From Chitinophagales bacterium (GTDB lineage Bacteria; Bacteroidota; Bacteroidia; Chitinophagales; Saprospiraceae), in NCBI GenBank assembly GCA_013299105.1, contig JAAFJY010000017.1:79028-143027 (forward strand): a stretch of 64,000 nucleotides of DNA. Reading direction: 5' to 3'. Positions 8,265 to 17,773 of the stretch are shown here, piece after piece; position 1 is the first letter of the stretch, and each line of letters opens with the position of its first letter. The notes beneath the pieces are model-generated. The model was not told the origin of the DNA and searched no databases. It saw nothing but the letters and a program-made list of their open reading frames with translations. Made by a program: the position numbers and the translations under genes.

Positions 8265-9698
8265 TTATTGGCTGATCTTAAAAACCCAGGCATAGTCCAC
8301 CAATTTTTGCTTGTTGATGTTGAGGGGTATTTCAATTTTAATTTTATCGCCGGATGCGGTCCATTTCAGGTTTTCCGCAGCCCCGATTAGGCTGATTTTG
8401 GTATTGCTGGTGATTTTTAGGTTATTGATTTCTACCGATTTTGGCAATTGCTCCCCTTCGTCGGCGCGGTAAATGGCATAGCTGGTACTACCTTTGCGCG
8501 TAAATTCAAATTTGCCCTGTTTACCAATTTTATTATCCCCCTCCGTACCATAAATCGCTTCACCGTTTAATGCCATCCATTGCCCAATTTCGGCTAAACG
8601 GGTGTATGCTTCGGCGTGAAAATCACCTTCGGGGCTGGGTGCAATATTGAGCAATAAGTTGCCATTTTTGGAAGCGATATCTACCAAAAGGTGAATGATT
8701 TTACGAGCCGATTTGTAATTTTCTTTGGGGATGTAACTCCATGAATCACCTAGGGTCATGCAAGTTTCCCAGGGGATAGCCATGTAAGTATCGGGGATTT
8801 GATGTTCTGGGGTGACATAATTTTCAAATTCTCCCGTCACCGTTCGGTCTACTACAATCAGGCCGGGCTGTAGTTCTCGACCGCGTTTGGCAATCCGGGC
8901 CATGTCGATGTCTTGATCAAAAGGGATGGTTTTTTGCCAAGAAATGCTTGTATCTATGGTGCTAAAAGGACGTACCCAACCGCCATCGAGCCAGAGAATA
9001 TCTATTTTGCCATAATCGGTCATCAACTCTTCGATTTGGTTGTAGGTAAATTGCTTAAAGCGGTTCCAGGTGTCGGGGTATTTCTTTGGCGGGTAGCTGG
9101 AGTTCCGATCTTTGGGCGGAAAATACGACCACCAATAATCGGGGCAATGCCAGTCCGGTTTTGAAAAATAAGCACCAGTCATAAAACCTTCGTTGCGAAA
9201 GGCATTGAACACCTCTTTGGCCACATTGCTGCGCGGGTTGGTTTGAAAAGGTGTTTTGGTGATTTTATAATCGGTGTATTTGCTGTCGAACATGCAAAAA
9301 CCGTCGTGGTGTTTGGTCGTAAATACCACGTATTTCATCCCGGCCCCTTTGGCGGCGTTTGCCCATTTTTCGGGCTTAAATTGGGTCGGATTGAAGGTAT
9401 ATTGCAGGGCCTCGTAAGCTTTTTTATACTCGTACCAATTGTCTTTGTATGGTCCACGGCGTTCGCACCAGCCTTCGTCTTCGGGGCAAAGACTCCAACT
9501 TTCCACAATACCCCATTGACTGTAGGTGCCCCAGTGCATCAGCAGACCAAATTTGTGGTTACTCCAGGTTTTGAGCTTGGTCTGAACCAAGGGGTCGGTT
9601 GGTTGGATGTACCCTTTGTGGTTTTGTTCGCTGTGTTGTTGCGCGTTTAGTGCGGTTAAGCAAGCCAGAACAGCACCCAAAATGAGTAGTTTTTTCAT
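8265..9698 (-). CDS. Alpha-L-fucosidase, glycoside hydrolase family 29
   Basis: 477 residues. The start is the ATG at 9696-9698, followed by a signal peptide (KKLLILGAVLACLTALNAQ); a longer frame upstream lacks this. GH29 enzymes release alpha-L-fucose with retention. Family motifs are WSNHKFGLLMHWGTYS near residue 35, YVVFTTKHHDGFCMFDSKY, KIDILWLDGGW carrying the catalytic nucleophile Asp, and NGNLLLNIAPSPEGDF late in the catalytic domain. The short C-terminal beta domain is present. It is the last gene of the minus-strand glycan region, after GH31 with a 353-bp gap full of hairpins, so its transcription may be partly independent. Alpha-1,2-fucosyl xyloglucan or host/algal fucans are plausible substrates. 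Confidence 0.92.
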   Translation of the reverse strand: MKKLLILGAVLACLTALNAQQHSEQNHKGYIQPTDPLVQTKLKTWSNHKFGLLMHWGTYSQWGIVESWSLCPEDEGWCERRGPYKDNWYEYKKAYEALQYTFNPTQFKPEKWANAAKGAGMKYVVFTTKHHDGFCMFDSKYTDYKITKTPFQTNPRSNVAKEVFNAFRNEGFMTGAYFSKPDWHCPDYWWSYFPPKDRNSSYPPKKYPDTWNRFKQFTYNQIEELMTDYGKIDILWLDGGWVRPFSTIDTSISWQKTIPFDQDIDMARIAKRGRELQPGLIVVDRTVTGEFENYVTPEHQIPDTYMAIPWETCMTLGDSWSYIPKENYKSARKIIHLLVDIASKNGNLLLNIAPSPEGDFHAEAYTRLAEIGQWMALNGEAIYGTEGDNKIGKQGKFEFTRKGSTSYAIYRADEGEQLPKSVEINNLKITSNTKISLIGAAENLKWTASGDKIKIEIPLNINKQKLVDYAWVFKISQ

Positions 9699-10051
9699 GT
9701 CAAAAATATTTAATGGTTCTACACAATTGGTTTGTCTTTCAACCATGTGTCCAAAGACCCAAAAGAGAAAATTAAACTAAGTGGTCCTTAGTTAGAAGTT
9801 TGATTATACTCGTCCACTACTGGTTTTGTGATATCATAAGCATTCTAACAATGCCACCGCTACGCGGTTCTGAGACGACTATGACCTCCTTTTTCTACCA
9901 TAATGCCACCGCTACGCGGTTTTTGAATGAAAAAAGCCCGTAGGGCTGGCATTGTGGTAGCAAAGGCAAGGAAAATTTCTTCAAAATGGCGTAGCCATGA
10001 CATTAGAACATTAGATTGAATTGCACAAAATCTATGGTGGTTGAGTATAGC
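9699..10051. repeat. Gap with REP-like palindromes
   Basis: Two copies of AATGCCACCGCTACGCGGTT lie at about 9850 and 9902. A hairpin AGCCCGTAGGGCT is followed by GGCATTG near 9938-9956, and ATGGCGTAGCCAT lies near 9987. They are complementary in part, so the region could fold into a compound hairpin between the GH31 and GH29 genes. No gene is supported. Confidence 0.6.
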
Positions 10052-12217
10052 TTAGTTCCCCATGGTCATAAACACCCATGTTACCTCCTTTGCATAGCCG
10101 AACGGTTTGCCGGGGGCAGGGACGCTCATTGTCCCCTGCAACTTCCCATCAGCTCCTTTGAGCACCGACAAAGGGGTAAAAGAGTATTGGCCTTTCTCGT
10201 GATCGAAACTTGTTCCGTCGTCGTCATATAGTTGGAAGCTTCCCGTAGCGGTGCCGTAGTGGCGCACGGTAAGCGGCAGTGTGGTTTCAGCTTTAGGCAC
10301 CTGATTACGTACAGGAATCATCGGAATAATGCCACCGTCTTTTACAAAAAGCGGGATTTTATCCAAACTTGGAGTGATGGTAATGACCTGGTTTTCACCG
10401 ATTTCCTTACCCGTATAAAAATCATACCACTTGCCTTGTGGAAGATAAACTTCACGGCTTTTTTCACCTGCAAACATGGGTGCTACCAATAAATAATCCC
10501 CCATCATGTACTGATCATTTATATCTTTTCTAAGGCTCATGGCGTACGGATTGTCCGTGGTATTGAGCTTACCGGCCTCTGGCTCAAGTTTAAAGCCAAA
10601 TCCTTCGACCAAATTCATGGCGCGGAACGGCGGTTTACCTTCAAACCGATACTGTGCAAAGGTGGAGTACAGATAAGGCAGCAGTTGCATCCGCAGGTTG
10701 GCGACGTCGCTGACCGCTTTTTCTACTTCCGGGAAGGTCCAGGGTTTGGTACCATCGGCCCAGGCATTAATCATCGCCATTGGTGAAAAACAAACTGATT
10801 GCATGCGCCGCACCCACTCCTCTGGAGAGCTAGACGCCCGGACTTCTGGTGTCCAGAGCACCCCAATAAAACTGCTGTTCACCAATGCAGTGATAAAGTC
10901 CCGGTGGCTGTAATAATCGTTATAGATCACGTAGGGCAAATTGCTCGCCCCAGCATTGGATGCCCGTACTAAGCCGTAAGTACGCTTGTTGATTTCTTTA
11001 AACCACTCGGCGGTCATTTGCTGCACCATCAGGCCATAGGTTTGGCGCATTTGTTCGGCGTCAGTTCCAGATGGAAAAGTGGCCACATCGGGCCAAACCC
11101 AAGTGTCGAAACCATCCACTTCATCTATTTTATAGCCGCCCACCCCCATATCGAGATGGTGGCGCATAAAATGCTCCTTGAACAGTTGGCGGGCTTGCGG
11201 CATGGTAAAATCGGGTACAATGCCGTTCCAAACGGTGTGAGAACCAGTAAAAGGTTTGATTTTTGAATACAGCGATGCTTTCGGCGATACGTAGGGATTG
11301 AGCCAGAGGTTAGCACTGATGCCCTTGTCGGCCAATTTTTGCAGAAAATCTTTGGGGTTGGGAAAACGCGTTTTGTCCCACTCAAAGGTACAGGGGTAGG
11401 ACATCGAGTGCCAGCCCGGCTCCACGCCAATGAAGGTAAGCGGGAATTGATGTTCTTCAAACTGTTGTACTTCTTTCAAAATATCCTCCTGCGAATACAA
11501 AGTGGGTACGCGCTGGGTGAATCCCAATCCCCATTTGGGTGGCAAATAACCGCCGCCGTTCATCAGGTTGTAGCGCTGTACGGCATGCATGGGCGTAGGC
11601 CCACCAAAAACGTAAAGGGTGGCACCCTCGGCAGGAACCAGCATCTCGACAGCATCCGAATAGGGCTGTGCGGTCCAGTTCTTATCCGTATTGCGGTCTT
11701 GCAATATGGGCGGGTGTTTCGTATCTACCCGCGTGGCCGTCCCTGCATAAACGGTGATGTACCTTGCCGCATCAACCAATACACCATAACCTTTCGAAGA
11801 CACATAAAACGGCACTGGCGCATGGGTGCGACCATTGTCCTGGCCCCCGTAGTGGTCAACATGCAAATTCATAATACGCCCCCGCTGATTGACCGACTGA
11901 AAGTTCAGTCCCAATCCAAACACTTGCTCACCTTCATCCAAGGGGAACCTCAAGTACGTTTTTCCGCCGATGACCTTTGTGCTGATCTCGGCCTTTTCCA
12001 AAGGAAAGATGGCTTTCGGCAACTTAGCCAATGCTTCTCTGGCAGGTTGGATGGCCGCAGCACCAAGCAGGCTTATTTTTTCGGGTTTCCCAACGGAGTT
12101 TTTCCAGATACCGGGGTAAACTTCCTGCCATCGTGGTACCGTTTGGGCCGGTAAGGCATGAAACGCAATACTCAATGCAAGTGATAGCGTGAAAACTATT
12201 TTCTTCGTGATAGTCAT
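10052..12217 (-). CDS. Glycoside hydrolase family 31 (alpha-glucosidase/alpha-xylosidase)
   Basis: 721 residues with a signal peptide (about 1-24, ending ALPAQ). The N-terminal beta-sandwich carries EQVFGLGLNFQSVNQRG, the GH31 feature that contributes to the active site. The barrel has FIGVEPGWHS, ISANLWLNPYVSP and GGYKIDEVDGFD, where the Asp of KID is the predicted nucleophile, followed by the usual C-terminal domains with DYLLVAPMFAGEKSREVYLPQG and a YDDDGTSFDHEKG tail. Length and order fit GH31. Substrate cannot be fixed, but pairing with GH29 would suit fucosylated xyloglucan (alpha-xylosidase). It lies 76 bases after the cytochrome-containing gene and is likely cotranscribed with it. Confidence 0.9.
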   Translation of the reverse strand: MTITKKIVFTLSLALSIAFHALPAQTVPRWQEVYPGIWKNSVGKPEKISLLGAAAIQPAREALAKLPKAIFPLEKAEISTKVIGGKTYLRFPLDEGEQVFGLGLNFQSVNQRGRIMNLHVDHYGGQDNGRTHAPVPFYVSSKGYGVLVDAARYITVYAGTATRVDTKHPPILQDRNTDKNWTAQPYSDAVEMLVPAEGATLYVFGGPTPMHAVQRYNLMNGGGYLPPKWGLGFTQRVPTLYSQEDILKEVQQFEEHQFPLTFIGVEPGWHSMSYPCTFEWDKTRFPNPKDFLQKLADKGISANLWLNPYVSPKASLYSKIKPFTGSHTVWNGIVPDFTMPQARQLFKEHFMRHHLDMGVGGYKIDEVDGFDTWVWPDVATFPSGTDAEQMRQTYGLMVQQMTAEWFKEINKRTYGLVRASNAGASNLPYVIYNDYYSHRDFITALVNSSFIGVLWTPEVRASSSPEEWVRRMQSVCFSPMAMINAWADGTKPWTFPEVEKAVSDVANLRMQLLPYLYSTFAQYRFEGKPPFRAMNLVEGFGFKLEPEAGKLNTTDNPYAMSLRKDINDQYMMGDYLLVAPMFAGEKSREVYLPQGKWYDFYTGKEIGENQVITITPSLDKIPLFVKDGGIIPMIPVRNQVPKAETTLPLTVRHYGTATGSFQLYDDDGTSFDHEKGQYSFTPLSVLKGADGKLQGTMSVPAPGKPFGYAKEVTWVFMTMGN

Positions 12218-12293
12218 GCCTATGCTTGTTTTGGTTTTTCAATTGATAATGGTGGAGCCAAAGTGCGACCGCCCGGTTTTCCATTTTTTGTCT

Positions 12294-14441
12294 TCAATTC
12301 ACAAACACCTCATCCACAAAAAACCAGCCTTTATCACCTTTTCCGGGATGCCAAGTTGGTAGTTTTTGTACCGATTTACCGACTAATTTCAAGACGCGTA
12401 CTTGTTTTGGATTAAAACTACATTCAAAACCTTGTAAATTCATGGGTGAAATTTTATCAGGTTGTTGAGGATTAAGCGTTTTTAATAAAACCAAATCCGA
12501 GGCGCTGCTGCCACCCCACACTTGTAGTTCCGTTGGGGGCATGATGTAACTGCCAATATCGATCAGGGCGCTAAAAGTGACTTTTGAAACGCGAATAGGC
12601 TGATTAAAATAAGCATAGCCTTCAAAAAAGGTCTCTTTAAAGCCCAGCCATTTGCCACTTTTAAAGTTTTTATCGCCCAATTTTCCATCAAACAGCATCT
12701 TGCCTTTGCCCGAATATTGCGGATGTGGCTGCTGTGCCAAACGTATGGAATCTGCCCTAAAACCTGCCCGATAGAATTGTTGGGTCAGCGTATCGCTGCT
12801 GATCCACCCGTCAAGATAGACTTTGGCGTTCAGAACGGCGGTTTTATTGATCAGAATGCCCTCCTCGGTGTAGATGGGTGAGGTCAGGCTATCGGGTGCC
12901 GTACCATCCAAGGTGTAGCGAATGACCGCTCCATTTACGTAGTGTTTCAGTTTGATTTTGGTATCTTCTTGAAAAACCTGCATGTCGTCATTGACCAATA
13001 TCGGCATACTCAATTGGGCAATGACAGTATCCCCGTCAAAACCCGTTTCGATGTCCGTTCTAGACAATACGGATTTTAAAGCCATGATGTCTTTTTTAGC
13101 AAGACTGACATTCCACAACTTCAGCGCTTTTAGTGCAGGCCAATCTTTTAAGGCCGCTAAGTCTGCATTTTTGAGCTTGGTACCAGAGAGCGACAAGGTG
13201 TGCAGGAATTTAAGGTTTTTAAGCTCGTTTAGGGTTCTACCCGTAATTTGGGTAAAAGACAAATTGAGTTTTCTCAGGTTTTCGAAACCTGCAATCGTTT
13301 TTAAATCTTCGTCCTTAACCGGCATTTTATTCAGATTCAACTGTACAATCTGCGTATTTATGTCTTGCAACGCTTTCAATTGCGTATTGTCAAACTGCGA
13401 TGCTCCGAAGAAATCAACACTTAATGCGGGTGAACCCAAAGCCAAAGGAGCGATAACCCGATAATTGGTATTCAATTTTTTAATCGTCCCTTCATTTGCC
13501 GCTTTAAAGGTATAGGTTTCTACCTCGCTCGTTTTGAGCAGGGATTCAGCCAATATTTTCAAGGGATCGCTACCGGCCAATTCATTTACTTTTTGCTTAA
13601 AATCGGCCCCACTTTTTATCCAATAGCGTAAAATAGCTATTTCATCACTGGTCAATTGGGGTTTTCCAGCGGGGGGCATGTGTTCTTTGGCGTCCATCGG
13701 CAAATGAATGCGATGTACCAGCAAACCTAAATCGGCGCTATCTGCGTTCCATAATTTGCCGTGTTTGCCACCTTTCAGCAGTTGCTCTGGAGTTTCCATG
13801 AGCAATTCGCCTTTTGATTTTTGGCTATTGTGACAATTGATGCACTTTTTTTCTAAAATGGGTTTTACCAAATCCGTAAACACCACCGCATCTTCCAAAG
13901 GTACTTTTGCCTCTTCGTTTTTGGATTGTAGCGGGGCGGTCAAAAAGTCTTCGCCATGCGTAATGTTCGCGCCCTGATGCCCCGCCAGGATAATGGCCGC
14001 AAGGCTCGCCCCACTCACCAAACGCGAGAGCAATAGAGACGCTCGAATGGTTTTTTTAAACGTAAACCAGCCAAATGCGGCCGTGGAAACGACTACGCCC
14101 GTCCATTTGTGCCATGCAATCGCTTCGGCATTGTAGCCCTCTTCCTGCGATAAAAACAAGCCCATCAAGGCCGACAATGCCGCCGTAATTGCAGCAGACA
14201 GCAGTAAATAATCGCCGATTTCGGTTTTTAATGATTCCTCCTTGGTGGCTATTTTTTTAGGTAAAAACAACTCCCAAACCGCAGCAATCACCAATAAAAC
14301 AATGGGAAAATGCAGCAATAAAGGGTGCATCCGCCCCACAACCTGCAACCAAGAGGGGATCAGCAACGACTCGCTAAAAAGTACCAGAAAGACCAATAGG
14401 CTATTGATACCCAAGGTTATATTGTAAACTACGTTTTTCAT
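12294..14441 (-). CDS. DUF2231/cytochrome c (PSCyt1) protein with C-terminal CHB_HEX module
   Basis: 715 residues. Four membrane helices form an N-terminal DUF2231-like block (about 1-160, with MHPLLLHFPIVLLVIAAVWE). Then comes a planctomycete-type cytochrome c domain with CINCHNSQKSKGEL and KEHMPPAGKPQLTSDE, giving one covalent haem (CxxCH) with a distal Met. A leucine-rich stretch (about 370-480, NLRKLNLSFTQITG, LKFLHTLSLSGTKL) follows. The end has a chitobiase/hexosaminidase C-terminal-like domain (YTLDGTAPDS) and a final domain ending WHPGKGDKGWFFVDEV. I chose ATG 14439-14441 over an in-frame TTG. The protein is a probable periplasm-facing electron-transfer partner of the DUF1553 protein. 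The last two domains recur in the neighbour at 14496-15281. Confidence 0.85.
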   Translation of the reverse strand: MKNVVYNITLGINSLLVFLVLFSESLLIPSWLQVVGRMHPLLLHFPIVLLVIAAVWELFLPKKIATKEESLKTEIGDYLLLSAAITAALSALMGLFLSQEEGYNAEAIAWHKWTGVVVSTAAFGWFTFKKTIRASLLLSRLVSGASLAAIILAGHQGANITHGEDFLTAPLQSKNEEAKVPLEDAVVFTDLVKPILEKKCINCHNSQKSKGELLMETPEQLLKGGKHGKLWNADSADLGLLVHRIHLPMDAKEHMPPAGKPQLTSDEIAILRYWIKSGADFKQKVNELAGSDPLKILAESLLKTSEVETYTFKAANEGTIKKLNTNYRVIAPLALGSPALSVDFFGASQFDNTQLKALQDINTQIVQLNLNKMPVKDEDLKTIAGFENLRKLNLSFTQITGRTLNELKNLKFLHTLSLSGTKLKNADLAALKDWPALKALKLWNVSLAKKDIMALKSVLSRTDIETGFDGDTVIAQLSMPILVNDDMQVFQEDTKIKLKHYVNGAVIRYTLDGTAPDSLTSPIYTEEGILINKTAVLNAKVYLDGWISSDTLTQQFYRAGFRADSIRLAQQPHPQYSGKGKMLFDGKLGDKNFKSGKWLGFKETFFEGYAYFNQPIRVSKVTFSALIDIGSYIMPPTELQVWGGSSASDLVLLKTLNPQQPDKISPMNLQGFECSFNPKQVRVLKLVGKSVQKLPTWHPGKGDKGWFFVDEVFVN

Positions 14442-14495
14442 GCAATTCAAAGTTAGTCAGGCTTTCTGAGAGACTTGGAAAGTCTACACGGTACC

Positions 14496-15281
14496 TTAAT
14501 ACGCTTTTACCTCATCTATAAAAATCCAACTCTTGTTTCCCTTTCCGGCGTGCCAATCGGGAATTTGTTTGACCAAATGCAGTTGAATCTTGAGTTGATC
14601 TGTTTTGATGCCGCTTTTCAGGGCAAATACAATGGGCACACAAGCAGCTCCGCTGACCTTGTTATCCTGTTTGAATGCTTTGTTGTCAACGAGTTGAAAT
14701 GCATCGTTTTTAAAAGCATATACTTCTATTTTTTTGGGTAAAAAAATCCAGGAGCCATAGTCGCGTAAAAGATTCACCAACACGTTTTTGACCTTTTCTT
14801 TTTTGTGCAAATGCATCACAATTTCGACGGTATCCTTCTGAAAACCCAACCAGGTTTTGCTCGATAGATTGGTTGATCCGCCTTTGTTGTCGATCAGGGT
14901 CATTGCGCCTGTACCTTTATATTTTTGATTGGGCGCGGTGTTTTCAAGCGATTCTATCGGCAAGCCATCTTTGATAAAAGTTGCTTCTATCACATCGGAG
15001 GGCTTGTAAACTTTACTAAATACCCGCGCTTTGACAGTTGTGAACCCCTTGGTAATCCGCACGGGCTGCGTATACAGCGGTGCGTTTTCGGTGGGTTCCT
15101 GCCCATCTAAAGTATAGCGTATTTGGGTATTCGGTTCCGCAAAAGCCATTTCAACGGCCACCTCATTGGTGAAAAACACGGAGGGGTATTGCAGCAAAGG
15201 CCGAGCCAGTTGGAAGTTGTCCTGAGCGTTTGTAGAAACGGTATAGAGGAGTAACAGCGTTGGTAAAATCCAAATTTTCAT
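14496..15281 (-). CDS. Secreted CHB_HEX_C-like domain protein
   Basis: 261 residues from the ATG at 15279-15281, which overlaps the stop of the upstream NHL gene by four bases (translational coupling); the longer upstream frame is inside that gene. The signal peptide is about 1-20 (LLLLYTVSTNAQ). A chitobiase/beta-hexosaminidase C-terminal-like domain (RYTLDGQEPTENAPLY) is followed by a beta domain with SKTWLGFQKDTVEIVMHL and an ending of WHAGKGNKSWIFIDEV. The same two-domain arrangement forms the C-terminus of the adjacent cytochrome protein. This suggests a carbohydrate- or surface-binding accessory rather than an enzyme, as no catalytic motif is visible. Function is inferred from context only. 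Confidence 0.7.
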   Translation of the reverse strand: MKIWILPTLLLLYTVSTNAQDNFQLARPLLQYPSVFFTNEVAVEMAFAEPNTQIRYTLDGQEPTENAPLYTQPVRITKGFTTVKARVFSKVYKPSDVIEATFIKDGLPIESLENTAPNQKYKGTGAMTLIDNKGGSTNLSSKTWLGFQKDTVEIVMHLHKKEKVKNVLVNLLRDYGSWIFLPKKIEVYAFKNDAFQLVDNKAFKQDNKVSGAACVPIVFALKSGIKTDQLKIQLHLVKQIPDWHAGKGNKSWIFIDEVKAY

Positions 15282-16306
15282 ATAACAGGTTCTAACTTGA
15301 TCGGATACGTTTTTCCTGAATTCCATTGTGCCACATACATACATTCCTCGTCGTCAATCAACACATCGTGCGGGTATTGAAACGCCTTGATGGTTTGGTA
15401 CATTTCCTCGAGCTGATTGCCCTGGTATTGCGGTGTGCTTCCGGCTAAGTTGGACACGACTTTGTTGTTTTTATCCAAAATGGTCACAAAACCCGATTGC
15501 GCTCCGGTACTATTATTCGATTGTAAAACCGCCGCGTATAAGTACTCGCCTTTGATAACCGGACGGCAGACCCAGGCCCCTTTTAAATCTATCGTTTCCA
15601 AGTACTTCCCCGTCAAATCATAGCGTTTGAAGGCATTTTGAATGCGCGAACTGACCACTAAACAAGGATTTGTCTTATCGCGAAGATCCACACAAATGCC
15701 GTGCGCATTGCTCAAATGCGCTGACGTATCGCCCTTGCCGCCAAAATGGCGGATGTATTCGCCCTTGTGGTTGTACTGGATGATGTAGTCTTTGCCGTAA
15801 CCGTCCGCAACGTAAATATCGCCATTGGGTGCAATGGCAGTTTCAGTTGGGACGTATTCTTCGGCTTTTGCATAAACGCCGCTGTCTTTTGGATAATCCA
15901 AAGTCATCAGCACCCGCCCGTCAATGGTCGTTTTGATAACCTGATGCCGGTTGTTGTCGCAGATGAACAGCATATCCTCTCCATTTTCATGAAACAAGGT
16001 AAGCCCATGCGCGCCTGGATATTCGGTGCCCCAACTGTCCAGTATTTTCCCGTTTTTGTTGTAAATCAGCACATTGTTGCGGGTTTCATCGGTCAGCAAC
16101 AGGATTCGGCCTTTTTTATCCTGTACCATTTCATGGCAATTGTTGACCGGATACCGTGCTACATCTGCCTGACTCCAGCGGGTATTGATTTTGTAGCGCT
16201 TGTTGTTGTGCCCCAGAATGACTTCCTGTTTGGCCAGATACTGAATAGGCAATGTGGCACCGAGCAAGCCCAATGAGCTTGCTTTTATAAATTCGTTCCT
16301 TTTCAT
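15278..16306 (-). CDS. NHL-repeat six-bladed beta-propeller protein
   Basis: 342 residues. The start KRNEFIKASSLGLLG resembles the degenerate secretion leaders seen on DUF1501/NHL neighbours. The body is a series of propeller blades with NHL-type motifs: GRILLLTDETRNNVLIY, DMLFICDNNRHQVIK, GDIYVADGYGKDYIIQYNHKGEYIRHFGGKG, HGICVDLRD, then a final HDVLIDDEECMYVAQWNSG. NHL propellers often bind ligands or partner proteins, and some are lactonases or lyases (peptidylglycine alpha-hydroxyglycine lyase-like). The ordering DUF1553 - DUF1501 - NHL with 12-base gaps indicates one operon and an extracytoplasmic role in sugar catabolism. Confidence 0.75.
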   Translation of the reverse strand: MKRNEFIKASSLGLLGATLPIQYLAKQEVILGHNNKRYKINTRWSQADVARYPVNNCHEMVQDKKGRILLLTDETRNNVLIYNKNGKILDSWGTEYPGAHGLTLFHENGEDMLFICDNNRHQVIKTTIDGRVLMTLDYPKDSGVYAKAEEYVPTETAIAPNGDIYVADGYGKDYIIQYNHKGEYIRHFGGKGDTSAHLSNAHGICVDLRDKTNPCLVVSSRIQNAFKRYDLTGKYLETIDLKGAWVCRPVIKGEYLYAAVLQSNNSTGAQSGFVTILDKNNKVVSNLAGSTPQYQGNQLEEMYQTIKAFQYPHDVLIDDEECMYVAQWNSGKTYPIKLEPVI

Positions 16307-16318
16307 GCTTCAAATAGG

Positions 16319-17761
16319 TTACGCCAAAATTCCCTTCACCACCTTACCCGCCACATCCGTCAAGCGATACCGCCGACCCAAATGTTTGTACGTCAATTTT
16401 TCGTGGTCGAGGCCCAATAAATGCAGGGCTGTGGCGTGAAAATCATTGACGTGAACCGGATTTTCGGTGATGTTGTAGCCAAATTCGTCCGTTTCGCCGT
16501 AAACACCCGGTTTGATACCGCCGCCAGCCATCCAAATGGAGAAGCAGCGTGGGTGGTGGTCGCGACCGTACATTTCTCTGGTAAGGGGGCCCTGGCAGAA
16601 GTTGGTGCGCCCGAATTCGCCGCCCCAAATCACGAGCGTTTCATCCAACAAACCGCGTTGCTTGAGGTCGGTTATCAAAGCGGCGGAAGCCTGGTCGGTG
16701 TCCTTGCATTGCCCTCTGATCTCGCCGGGGAGGTTGCCATGACCGTCCCAACCCTGGTGGTACAATTGCACGAAGCGAACGCCGTTTTCAGAGAGTTTGC
16801 GGGCCAAAAGGCAGTTGGCGGCATAAGTGCCAGGGATGAGGCAATCGGGGCCATACATCTTGATCACATCTTTGGGTTCGTTGCGCAAGTCGGTGACTTC
16901 AGGAACCGCCGTTTGCATCCGAAAGGCCATCTCGTATTGCTGGATTTTGGCCTGGATTTCGGGATCGCCAAAGGTGTTGTAGCTTTCATTATTGAGGGCG
17001 GCCACTTGATCAAGCATTTTGCGGCGGTCTGCTTTATCAATGGCATCGGGATTGTTGAGGTACAACACCGGATTTTCACCGCTGCTGAATTGTACGCCCT
17101 GGTGGGTAGCATCTAAAAAGCCATTGGTCCAAAGTTTGGAATACACGCCTTGCCCGTTGCCTTTGCCCTGCGACAGGAGGACGCAAAAAGCGGGTAAATT
17201 TTTGTTTTCACTGCCCAAACCATAACTCAGCCATGAACCAAAACTGGGGCGATTGCCCACTTGTGCGCCGGTTTGGAAAAAAGTCAAAGCCGGATCGTGG
17301 TTGATGGCTTCAGTATGCATGGTTTTGATCACGCAGATGTCATTGGCAATTTTCGAGGTATAAGGTAGCAATTCACTTAGCCAGGTGCCATGCTCGCCGT
17401 GTTGACTGAACTTGAAAACAGACCCCGCTAAAGGGTAGCTGGCCTGCCCTGAGGTCATGCCAGTGAGCCGTTGACCCATGCGGATAGAGGCGGGCAGTTC
17501 TTGCCCAAACATTTCATTCAACTTGGGTTTGTAATCAAATAAATCCAACTGTGAAGGTGCCCCATTTTGGAACAGGTAAATTACCCGTTTGGCCTTCGGG
17601 GCAAAATGCGGCAGACCCGTCATGATGGCTTCTTCCTTGCTACCAAACAGATCGGGCATCAACAAGGAACCGAGTGCGGCGCTGCCAATCCCAATGCCCA
17701 GTTTTGAGAGAAATTTACGACGGTTTGTATTGAGGCCGTGCTCTAAGATTTCTTTTTCCAT
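16319..17761 (-). CDS. DUF1501 family Tat-exported protein
   Basis: 480 residues with a twin-arginine leader: TNRRKFLSKLGIGIGSAALGSLL near the N-terminus, so it is probably exported folded. The remainder follows the DUF1501 family, whose fold is related to alkaline phosphatase/sulfatase: VIYLFQNGAPSQLDLFDYKP, QLYHQGWDGHGNLPG, LVIWGGEFGRTNF and GRDHHPRCFSIWMAGGGIKPG all sit at expected places. In Planctomycetes and Bacteroidota DUF1501 genes pair with DUF1549/DUF1553 genes, as here (12 bases between stop and start). Their biochemical role is not established; cluster membership suggests glycan or sugar catabolism in the periplasm. Confidence 0.88.
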   Translation of the reverse strand: MEKEILEHGLNTNRRKFLSKLGIGIGSAALGSLLMPDLFGSKEEAIMTGLPHFAPKAKRVIYLFQNGAPSQLDLFDYKPKLNEMFGQELPASIRMGQRLTGMTSGQASYPLAGSVFKFSQHGEHGTWLSELLPYTSKIANDICVIKTMHTEAINHDPALTFFQTGAQVGNRPSFGSWLSYGLGSENKNLPAFCVLLSQGKGNGQGVYSKLWTNGFLDATHQGVQFSSGENPVLYLNNPDAIDKADRRKMLDQVAALNNESYNTFGDPEIQAKIQQYEMAFRMQTAVPEVTDLRNEPKDVIKMYGPDCLIPGTYAANCLLARKLSENGVRFVQLYHQGWDGHGNLPGEIRGQCKDTDQASAALITDLKQRGLLDETLVIWGGEFGRTNFCQGPLTREMYGRDHHPRCFSIWMAGGGIKPGVYGETDEFGYNITENPVHVNDFHATALHLLGLDHEKLTYKHLGRRYRLTDVAGKVVKGILA

Positions 17762-17773
17762 GATTGTTTGTTT

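Noticed and set aside
9701..9708. TATTTTTG -7-like element just before the GH29 start
   Set aside because: It lies three bases before the ATG, which would require a leaderless message, and no -33 box is present.
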